Below are positions 7,580 to 13,702 of a DNA stretch of 49,414 bases, piece after piece. Source of the stretch: Cruoricaptor ignavus (GTDB lineage: Bacteria > Bacteroidota > Bacteroidia > Flavobacteriales > Weeksellaceae); contig NZ_FQYI01000012.1 of assembly GCF_900141665.1 (NCBI RefSeq), positions 1-49,414 on the forward strand, read 5' to 3'. Position 1 is the stretch's first letter, and every line of letters begins with the position of its first letter. The notes under the pieces are model-generated. The model was given only the letters and a program-made list of their open reading frames with translations, searched no databases and was not told the DNA's origin. The translations under genes and the position numbers were made by a program.

Positions 7580-8167
7580 TTAAAGGTTTTCTAATTCTGT
7601 TTTTAATTGTGCTAAAATATCTTCTTGCTTTTTAATTTCTGCTTCGATGTCTTCCCTCCGGCGTTTCTTTTTCGGCATTTTGATTTCGCACCAGCCTTCG
7701 GCGATGGCTTCCTGCACATCGTCAAAGCGAGTGCGAGCAACAGGAAAATTCTGAATCTCGAAGTGTCCGTTTTCTATCCGGGTATTCCAGTTCTTTACAG
7801 AACCGCCAGATTGATATGTACCGGAAATCCAGATTATATTGTCGCCGAGCTTGGCTCCGGAATCCCTTCCCCAAGCCTTGGCGATTGTTCTGCCGAACAG
7901 CTCAACAGCTGCACGATCGCCTACGGCACGGAATTTTTTTATTAGAAGTGAGCAGGTTTCCACCGGCTCTTCACCGGTAGTGCCGTATATTTCCATAAGC
8001 GCCGCCTTTACATAATCTTCGATGCTGTCGTCGAAAACCCATTCTTCGGTTTTCTTATCCCAAGACCCACGAAGGTTGCGGGCCTTGGTTACGAACTCCC
8101 TGTTGAAAGGTGTTTTTACACGTATTTGGTAGTTTTCTTTGTCGTGTGTGAAATTGAAGTCTGACAT
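7580..8167 (-). CDS. HARP-like domain protein
   Basis: 195 residues. The N-terminal 50 residues (strand, PFNREFVTKARNL, then SWDKKTEEWVF) match the small HARP-like module that precedes SNF2 helicase cores in SMARCAL1-type proteins and their phage relatives, where it helps bind branched DNA. A middle region of unknown fold follows. The C-terminus (about 158-195) is a lysine-rich segment plus coiled coil. It lies two genes upstream of the SNF2 helicase and may supply its DNA-binding module in trans. Confidence 0.6.
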   Translation of the reverse strand: MSDFNFTHDKENYQIRVKTPFNREFVTKARNLRGSWDKKTEEWVFDDSIEDYVKAALMEIYGTTGEEPVETCSLLIKKFRAVGDRAAVELFGRTIAKAWGRDSGAKLGDNIIWISGTYQSGGSVKNWNTRIENGHFEIQNFPVARTRFDDVQEAIAEGWCEIKMPKKKRRREDIEAEIKKQEDILAQLKTELENL

Positions 8168-8208
8168 GATTTCTGATGCCGAATTGCTGTTGCCGCCAGA
8201 TTTAGATT

Positions 8209-8463
8209 TTAAATATTTATTTCTTTTACCCAGTTTTTAATTTCAAATTGTAGGTTTTCCACATCCTGATTTTTCTGCACGAAAAGGTAATCCGGATGGT
8301 CAGAGAACATTACCACAAGGTCAAAGTCTCCCCATACATCCACGACATCTGCAGCTTCTGTCAGTTTGCAATACTCATCGAATGTTAATACATTCATCAA
8401 AGCGATATTGCCAATCGCAGTCTCTTTTTTAAGTCCTTTAAGGATTATTTCTTTCGTTATCAT
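8209..8463 (-). CDS. Small unknown acidic protein
   Basis: 84 residues, acidic, no recognisable domain, no membrane segment. It lies 2 bp from the stop of the upstream gene and about 40 bp before the HARP-like gene, in the same leftward unit. Confidence 0.6.
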   Translation of the reverse strand: MITKEIILKGLKKETAIGNIALMNVLTFDEYCKLTEAADVVDVWGDFDLVVMFSDHPDYLFVQKNQDVENLQFEIKNWVKEINI

Positions 8464-8465
8464 TT

Positions 8466-8681
8466 TTATTTTCTTTTGTAATATTTTTCAATAAAATTTT
8501 CTGCACATTCTTCTGGATTATCTCCATCGATTCCGGAAAGAAATACAAACCCGGGAAGGAATGCTATCCACTTTGTTTCTCCCGGCATAGCATCGGCTAA
8601 TACGACATAGCCAATTATTTCATCATTATCATTTCTCCTAATTTGCTGTCTTTGATAATCGTAATCAGATAAGTAATACAT
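8466..8681 (-). CDS. Small unknown protein
   Basis: 71 residues, rich in Tyr and Asp, not recognised. Part of the leftward accessory unit, 41 bp after the preceding gene. Confidence 0.6.
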   Translation of the reverse strand: MYYLSDYDYQRQQIRRNDNDEIIGYVVLADAMPGETKWIAFLPGFVFLSGIDGDNPEECAENFIEKYYKRK

Positions 8682-8722
8682 AGTTTATAAATTTTGATTT
8701 TAATTTTGAAAAATTGGCTGCC

Positions 8723-9412
8723 TTACGCAGCAGCCTTAGCGTTTTTTCTTGTGTATGGTTTTCTTTTTAATTCTTGGTAGCTGTTGTATTTCCGAATTTC
8801 TCTCGTGCTACCATCGTTCAGCAAAATCTGGAAACTGTTTCCTGTTTTGCTTTCCCATACCAGCCGCCCGACTAAATCTTCGGTCCCGGCAAACTTTACA
8901 TTTCTTCCGGATCCACTCCACACATTTACATTTACTGAAACCCAGATTTTTTTGTTCTTAATTCTCAACGCGCGGTTTCTTTCCCATCTGCGCTGTTCTA
9001 AGTTTCTAACAATCTCCTTGATTTTCTCTTGGCGTGCAGTAAGCTTTTCCTTTCTGTTTTCTTCCCGGAAATCCACTTTTTTCCGGAAGGCCGTGAAGTC
9101 TTTTTTGAACGATTTTAAGATTGTGTATTTCCCAGTTTCAGCCGAGTATACACCAACGCTCCAGCAATCATCTTCCACATTGTTGGAAGTTTCGCAGTGC
9201 ATTTCGCCACGGCTAAAGAAATTCCAGTGGTCTGAAATCCTGTAAGAGCCGTCCGGTTTGTGGCCCCAAGAAATGTTAGTTGCTGAGTAAAATGAATCGG
9301 AATAAGGCGATTTTGAAGCGATTTCAACGCCTTCGATAAGTTCCTTAATTTGGCTGATTGTTAATGCCTGATTAAGTGCGCGGTACAGTGCCGCTTTAGC
9401 TGAATTTTTCAT
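8723..9412 (-). CDS. Unknown protein, first gene of the accessory operon
   Basis: 229 residues from the ATG at 9412. The frame stays open to 9499, but that longer start would lie upstream of the promoter at 9468-9499, so the shorter form is preferred. The middle (about 95-155) is a highly charged helical region rich in Arg and Lys. The C-terminal 60 residues look beta-rich (IWVSVNVNVW, QILLNDGSTREI), and the end is basic. Family not recognised. Its operator-controlled promoter suggests that the whole operon down to the terminator at 1491 is regulated. Confidence 0.7.
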   Translation of the reverse strand: MKNSAKAALYRALNQALTISQIKELIEGVEIASKSPYSDSFYSATNISWGHKPDGSYRISDHWNFFSRGEMHCETSNNVEDDCWSVGVYSAETGKYTILKSFKKDFTAFRKKVDFREENRKEKLTARQEKIKEIVRNLEQRRWERNRALRIKNKKIWVSVNVNVWSGSGRNVKFAGTEDLVGRLVWESKTGNSFQILLNDGSTREIRKYNSYQELKRKPYTRKNAKAAA

Positions 9413-9467
9413 AATGTTTAACGCCGTGTTTATAGTGTTGCCGACACTTTTAGTATTAATTACACTG

Positions 9468-9499
9468 CAAATATATAGCGTAAACGCTATATGAAGCAA
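9468..9499 (-). promoter_or_regulatory. Promoter with palindromic operator for the accessory operon
   Basis: Read on the minus strand: TTG (9497-9499), a 21-base spacer, then TATATTTG (9468-9475), a match to the Bacteroidetes TAnnTTTG -7 element. Within the spacer and overlapping the -7 element is a perfect 9-bp inverted repeat, ATATAGCGT-AA-ACGCTATAT, at 9473-9492. A protein bound there would block RNA polymerase. Confidence 0.7.
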
Positions 9500-9570
9500 G
9501 TTTTTAAATGTTAATTTAATGTTAAATTTTATATTTTTTTTCGTCCATCTTACTTTAAAAATTTGAAGCC

Positions 9571-9601
9571 AAAAAAGCGGCTACAAACCGTAACCGCTTT
9601 T
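9571..9601 (-). terminator. Terminator overlapping the stop of the 76-residue HTH-like gene
   Basis: The stem AAAAGCGG (9573-9580) pairs with CCGCTTTT (9594-9601); on the minus strand a T run follows. The stop codon of the gene at 9581 lies in the loop. It separates the short unit 10160-9581 from the operon that starts at 9412. Confidence 0.75.
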
Positions 9602-9811
9602 CATCTCTTTTAGTAATTCACTCTGCTCGGTGTGGACTTTCTCAAAATGTTCGAGAAGTTTCTCAAACTGATCATCGGTAAACTTGTGATAACCAACGCT
9701 TCCAACCTTCTGCCTGACCGAAGAGTAACTCAAACCCAACACTTCTGATACCTGCCGAGAATTGTAACAGAAGGATTTGATTAAAGTTAATGATTTCTCG
9801 TGATGTGTCAT
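9581..9811 (-). CDS. Small HTH-like protein
   Basis: 76 residues. Residues 18-38 (NSRQVSEVLGLSYSSVRQKVG) have the spacing of a homeodomain-like helix-turn-helix. A charged helix completes the protein. It is second in a two-gene unit with its own promoter (10209-10240) and terminator. A regulatory role is likely but the target is unknown. Confidence 0.65.
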   Translation of the reverse strand: MTHHEKSLTLIKSFCYNSRQVSEVLGLSYSSVRQKVGSVGYHKFTDDQFEKLLEHFEKVHTEQSELLKEMKSGYGL

Positions 9812-9812
9812 T

Positions 9813-10160
9813 TTATTTTCTGTACTTTTCTTTCAGGTCTTCATACCTGTACTCCATCTTAGCGAGAGCTTCTCTAAGCATCTCAGAAGTCGGCTCAACC
9901 TCTACCGCGAAGATTTCTGAGTCATAGAATATTGACTCGCTCTCTTTGTTTTCTGAAACCTCAAAAACGAGGTAGAATCTGTTACTTACATAGTCTATAC
10001 CTACAAAGTAGGTATTCTCTTCTTTGAATCGCTCACTGGATTTCACGAACTCTTGAAGTGTTCGTGTCCCTATTCCGCCTTGGTCTCTTAGTTCCATGTT
10101 AAGACCTAAGAATCTTTCTTCTGGTTGATTCACTTCTCCGATGATCTGTAGTGTGTTCAT
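9813..10160 (-). CDS. Unknown protein expressed from its own promoter
   Basis: 115 residues, not recognised; mixed alpha/beta character, acidic, with a helical basic C-terminus. It is preceded by a near-consensus Bacteroidetes promoter and ends 1 bp before the HTH-like gene. The unit is outside both the early and late operons, so it may be expressed in the lysogen. Confidence 0.65.
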   Translation of the reverse strand: MNTLQIIGEVNQPEERFLGLNMELRDQGGIGTRTLQEFVKSSERFKEENTYFVGIDYVSNRFYLVFEVSENKESESIFYDSEIFAVEVEPTSEMLREALAKMEYRYEDLKEKYRK

Positions 10161-10208
10161 GACTTTAAATTTTTAATTATTATTGTTTGTTGTTTTATTT
10201 TTACACTA

Positions 10209-10240
10209 CAAAGATACAACATTTTTTGATATATACAAAA
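10209..10240 (-). promoter_or_regulatory. Strong Bacteroidetes-type promoter
   Basis: On the minus strand TTTTG (10236-10240), a 19-base spacer and TATCTTTG (10209-10216). This is the best match to the TTTG/TAnnTTTG consensus in the window. It should drive the genes at 10160-9581, with an AT-rich leader of about 40 bases. Confidence 0.75.
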
Positions 10241-10282
10241 TAAACATATATAAAATATTAATTTATAACCATTATAAATAAC

Positions 10283-10308
10283 AAAAAAAACCGGCAACTC
10301 GTGCCGGT
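10283..10308 (-). terminator. Terminator of the late operon
   Basis: The hairpin ACCGGCA/TGCCGGT (10290-10308) is followed on the minus strand by a run of eight T. It lies about 70 bp after the last late gene. Confidence 0.85.
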
Positions 10309-10329
10309 ACAGATGAAACATCTCACTTT

Positions 10330-10355
10330 CCTGCGAGTAGTTAGCGCAGGTTTTT
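10330..10355 (+). terminator. Possible plus-strand terminator
   Basis: CCTGCG (10330-10335) pairs with CGCAGG (10345-10350), followed by five T on the plus strand. It would stop rightward transcription from entering the late operon in antisense. Confidence 0.45.
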
Positions 10356-10376
10356 CACATATTCACAAGGAGTAGT

Positions 10377-11117
10377 TTACTCATTGTATAAAGCAGTTAT
10401 TTCCTCTTTGGACAATACTCTATTGTAAATCTTTAAGTCTTGTAAATTACCAATGAAAGGAAACGATGATGCACCACGCTGACCGATGAAGAGAATATCG
10501 TTAGCCCAATTTCCTATTAAATCTCCTGCATAAGAATCGTGTTGTATGTAAGAAAGTGAGCCGTTAACGTAGATTTGGTTCTGTGTAACGCCTAAACTCC
10601 TGTCGATTGTCGTCACTATATGAAACCAATTCCCGTTATTTATGTTTACTGTTGAATTACCTATGTTATACCCCCAAGGATGATGGTCAGAAATTTCCAC
10701 TCTACCTACAAGAAAATCATTTGTAAAGACTCCAAAAGCATTATTGTTATTAAAGTTCGTGGATAATTCGACAACAACTCCTGTTTCCGTCTGAGTTGTC
10801 TTAATCCAAAACGAAATACTCACTTTATCTGAATTAATAGGTAACGGCAAAACAGTTTTAACACATCCATTTATAAACTTCAATGATTGAGTTCCTTCTT
10901 TTCTACCAGTATCGAAAGTGAGCGTACCAGTCATTATACCGTTTAATCCATTCACGGAACTATCAGCAGTATTGCCGTTAAAATTGTATGCTAATATATA
11001 ATCAGTTAGTAATGGGAATGTTTGCCAAAAAACCACTCCATTTTTTGCCAAACCTTTTACGATTTGACCATTGATAGCAACTCCTTTGAAAACCTGATTA
11101 TTCTTAACTGCTCCCAT
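10377..11117 (-). CDS. LamG/concanavalin-A-like adhesin, tail-associated
   Basis: 246 residues. After a 35-residue N-terminal segment, residues 40-246 form a LamG-like jelly-roll domain: YNFNGNTADSSVNGLNG, ISFWIKT, WFHIVTTID and the closing LQDLKIYNRVLS are characteristic. Such domains bind carbohydrates. Last gene of the late operon, overlapping the collagen-like gene by one base. Likely a receptor-binding or decorative virion protein. Confidence 0.8.
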   Translation of the reverse strand: MGAVKNNQVFKGVAINGQIVKGLAKNGVVFWQTFPLLTDYILAYNFNGNTADSSVNGLNGIMTGTLTFDTGRKEGTQSLKFINGCVKTVLPLPINSDKVSISFWIKTTQTETGVVVELSTNFNNNNAFGVFTNDFLVGRVEISDHHPWGYNIGNSTVNINNGNWFHIVTTIDRSLGVTQNQIYVNGSLSYIQHDSYAGDLIGNWANDILFIGQRGASSFPFIGNLQDLKIYNRVLSKEEITALYNE

Positions 11118-11812
11118 TATGCCCAGTAATAAATATTATTAGGATTAGAAGCACTCAATGTCTTAGCTGTGGCTTCATCTGATGCGAGAATAACACTTAC
11201 TGATGTGCCATTTGCACCCGTGTCGCCCTTATCGCCTTTGTCTCCTTTCACGCCCTGAATACCTTGTATTCCTTGCGCTCCCGTTTCTCCCTTATCTCCC
11301 TTATCTCCCTTATCGCCTTTATCTCCTTTCTCTCCTTTAATCACGGAAATTTCACTCTTCTTCGCATAGTCTGAAAGTTCCTCCCTCCTTACATAACCTT
11401 CCAAACTCGCAGCGCCTCCGATGTTAATAACGCTCGTCTGAAGATTAACAGGCACCGAAACATCCCCATCCACTATCGTGAACGGCTGTATCCCATCATC
11501 CCCGCAACCGCAAGGCTCCCTGCTTATCTTTACCTTCGCCCTGTAAAACGGCTGCCTTTTTCCCGCAATCTTGGCAAAAAACCACACGGAAAACACATTC
11601 CCCGCACCTTTCTGCTTCAAAGGATTTAAGTCAAATGCCACCGTATTCCTCTGCTGAATCCTCGGTAATTGAATTCCAATAGTCCGCTCTCCAATCCTTA
11701 CCTCCGCCTCCACATCGGATATACCGCTCATATCCTCGAACGGCAATAAAATGTTCGGAAGCGTGCTGTCAAATAGGTAGCAAAAACTTCCTGTTGTTAA
11801 ATTACACGCCAT
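11117..11812 (-). CDS. Collagen-like repeat protein, tail-associated
   Basis: 231 residues. The first 120 residues are beta-rich and resemble the virion-anchoring domain of Bacteroidetes phage fibre proteins. At about 160-210 there is a run of Gly-X-Y triplets (GEKGDKGDKGDK and similar), expected to form a trimeric collagen-like stalk. A short tip domain follows. The repeated GGCGATAAG-like DNA makes the region prone to length variation. Likely a thin fibre next to the LamG adhesin. Confidence 0.8.
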   Translation of the reverse strand: MACNLTTGSFCYLFDSTLPNILLPFEDMSGISDVEAEVRIGERTIGIQLPRIQQRNTVAFDLNPLKQKGAGNVFSVWFFAKIAGKRQPFYRAKVKISREPCGCGDDGIQPFTIVDGDVSVPVNLQTSVINIGGAASLEGYVRREELSDYAKKSEISVIKGEKGDKGDKGDKGDKGETGAQGIQGIQGVKGDKGDKGDTGANGTSVSVILASDEATAKTLSASNPNNIYYWA

Positions 11813-11869
11813 TTTTTTACATATAATTTTTTTCGTGTTAAGAAAATCGAAAAAAATTAACCTATAGGT

Positions 11870-12316
11870 TTATTTCTTAAGTTCAAAATGTGGTGGATCC
11901 GTGAACCTCCAGTTTCCACCCCATTCTACCTTTATTCCCAATTTCTGCGCTGTTAAAAGAATGTGTACGGCAATCTCTTTCAACCTTCGTTCTGCTTCCC
12001 TGCCGCTTACCTGCACCTTGCCATCGAAATACGGATACAAGTCCACAGCATACCCGTATCCATCGGCTTTTGGCTGGTGGTTGCTCTTGTTCTTCACGCC
12101 ATCGGCGTTGGTTACCTTCGGGCCCGGCTTCGTTCTGCCCTGCGCATACAGTTCCTGCTGCCTCTTCACAGTCCTCACGCCTTCCACCACAGTGAAATCG
12201 TGCGGAGAAAACCTTATAGCTTCTGAAAGCACCTTTACCAAATCAGGATGCACGCCTTCCAAACTCTTGAGTGACCTGCCTCCAAATGAATACTTTGGTT
12301 TGTCGCAATTTTCCAT
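11870..12316 (-). CDS. Endolysin, M15-family peptidase
   Basis: 148 residues, whole protein one peptidase M15 domain (L-Ala-D-Glu or D,D-carboxypeptidase type). Zinc ligands and active site are visible: SNH (H80), GYAVDLYP (D92), and WGGNW followed by DPPHF (D140, H143). It cleaves peptidoglycan cross-peptides to release virions. There is no signal peptide, so it depends on a holin. It sits 4 bp after the spanin-like gene, completing a lysis cassette. Confidence 0.88.
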   Translation of the reverse strand: MENCDKPKYSFGGRSLKSLEGVHPDLVKVLSEAIRFSPHDFTVVEGVRTVKRQQELYAQGRTKPGPKVTNADGVKNKSNHQPKADGYGYAVDLYPYFDGKVQVSGREAERRLKEIAVHILLTAQKLGIKVEWGGNWRFTDPPHFELKK

Positions 12317-12320
12317 TTTC

Positions 12321-12977
12321 TTAGAATCTTATTAAGTTATACGAAACGCCAACGCCAATCGCTGGAAACGCCCTATTCATCTCGGGCGAATAGTAATAGC
12401 CTCCCTGAACGCCAATCCCAAACTTTTTTTTTGGAATAAAAATCTCCTGCCGGAAGGTTTCAATTCCGTCCACCTTAAAATTTGGATCGGGCGATGTAAC
12501 GCTAATCTCTGTGGCGTTGCCGTGCTTATCTTTTTTTGTTGCAACGATTTTTATGTCTGCGTTGTAGGAATACTTAACGCTGTTAGAATCCTTGTTGTAA
12601 GCTATCTGCATATATTTTCCCTTCCAAGTTTGGATGTTTGATTTCAGTTCGCTGATTTCGGCATCCTTGGCGAGAAGTTCGCCTTCCAGTTTCGCCTTGA
12701 TTTCCGTGAGTTCCTGGATCTTCTGCGTTCTGCGCTGAACATCGGGGATGAGGTTGTCTAACTTTTTCTTGAGAGAATCGCTGTGAACGACCTTCGTGAT
12801 TTCCTTCTCCCTGATGACCGTCGTGGTCGCCACGGTGTTGCCCGATGGCGTGGTGTAGGTAATGGTTCTGTTCTGCGGAACGGGAACATATTGAATTTTC
12901 GGATTTAGTTTTAACCACACATTAAAACCAACAGACACAAGCAAGAGTGCCAGTAGTATGTAGACTATTTTCTTCAT
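12321..12977 (-). CDS. Membrane-anchored coiled-coil protein, candidate unimolecular spanin
   Basis: 218 residues: an N-terminal membrane helix (3-23), a periplasmic stretch with a coiled coil at about 70-115, and a beta-rich C-terminus ending in GVGVSYNLIRF, which has the alternating pattern and terminal Phe of outer-membrane beta-barrel strands. A protein that spans from the inner to the outer membrane fits the unimolecular spanin type, which fuses the membranes in the last lysis step. It is placed between the coiled-coil membrane gene and the endolysin. Family assignment is inference. Confidence 0.6.
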   Translation of the reverse strand: MKKIVYILLALLLVSVGFNVWLKLNPKIQYVPVPQNRTITYTTPSGNTVATTTVIREKEITKVVHSDSLKKKLDNLIPDVQRRTQKIQELTEIKAKLEGELLAKDAEISELKSNIQTWKGKYMQIAYNKDSNSVKYSYNADIKIVATKKDKHGNATEISVTSPDPNFKVDGIETFRQEIFIPKKKFGIGVQGGYYYSPEMNRAFPAIGVGVSYNLIRF

Positions 12978-13261
12978 TTTATCTTCGGTTTTGCGATTTG
13001 TTCTGCCTTCGTGAGAGTGGAATCAGCACGCTCTATCAAAAGTTGCTGCTCCTCGTTCTCGTGCCTTAATGCCTTGTTTTCCGTTCTCATTTCCCAAACC
13101 TTGTCAGTCAGTTCGTTTACCCTGTCCACGGCTTCGTCACGCTGCCTGCGCATATCCACATAGGCGGTGACGCTCACGGTGGCTATGGTTGCTGTAAGAC
13201 CGTAGAATGTCCAGTTGATGAAATCCTTTGGATTCGTTAAATCCTTCTTCTGCTCTGCCAC
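12974..13261 (-). CDS. Small membrane protein with coiled coil, candidate holin or spanin partner
   Basis: 95 residues: one membrane helix at about 17-36 (WTFYGLTATIATVSVTAYV) and a coiled coil at 40-85. It overlaps the next gene by 4 bp. The single membrane segment and position before the endolysin suit a lysis function; holin and inner-membrane spanin component are both possible. Confidence 0.55.
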   Translation of the reverse strand: MAEQKKDLTNPKDFINWTFYGLTATIATVSVTAYVDMRRQRDEAVDRVNELTDKVWEMRTENKALRHENEEQQLLIERADSTLTKAEQIAKPKIK

Positions 13262-13269
13262 CGTTCATA

Positions 13270-13701
13270 TTATTTTATCCAATAATTAAAATTAACCCCG
13301 AAGGTCAGCCGCTCCTTCACCCTCCTCTTCGTCGTCACCTGCTGCCACCACATCCCCGTGGGTTCTATACTGAATCGGCTGGTTCTGTCCATAATAATCG
13401 GTCCGACACTGATTCTCACATAGTCCCCGTTCGTATCCGCCTGCATAAAGCCGAGCCCGTCGAAGTTGTATCGTGCCCCGATGCTGTAGGAGAATTTGTC
13501 CTCCAGATTTCTGTAGCCGATGCTCCCCACTGCGTAGAGGCTCCCCGTGATGTTGTAGCCCCCGCTGGCGAATACTTCCCAGTCCTTACCGATAATAGGC
13601 TCCCCCGCCTCGCTGGCGAAGCGAAAAGCGTTGGAGTTCAGCCCGATGAATGCTTGGGCGGAGAACAACGCTGGTAGGAGAGTGAGTATTAGATTTTTCA
13701 C
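13270..13701 (-). CDS. Predicted outer-membrane beta-barrel-like protein
   Basis: 143 residues with a Sec signal peptide (MKNLILTLLPALFSAQA) and a mature part made of alternating hydrophobic strands (YAVGSIGY, FSYSIGARYNF, VRISVGPII, TFGVNFNYW). The C-terminus has the aromatic strand typical of outer-membrane proteins. It starts 1 bp after the tail-fibre gene. A phage outer-membrane protein could block receptors (superinfection exclusion), alter the envelope, or assist lysis with the spanin-like gene downstream. Confidence 0.65.
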   Translation of the reverse strand: MKNLILTLLPALFSAQAFIGLNSNAFRFASEAGEPIIGKDWEVFASGGYNITGSLYAVGSIGYRNLEDKFSYSIGARYNFDGLGFMQADTNGDYVRISVGPIIMDRTSRFSIEPTGMWWQQVTTKRRVKERLTFGVNFNYWIK

Positions 13702-13702
13702 A

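Noticed and set aside
9413-9499. 29-residue N-terminal extension of the gene at 8723-9412
   Set aside because: The longer start overlaps the operator and -33 element, upstream of the predicted transcript start.
10377-11812. Diversity-generating retroelement acting on the adhesin genes
   Set aside because: No reverse transcriptase gene or template repeat was seen anywhere in the window.
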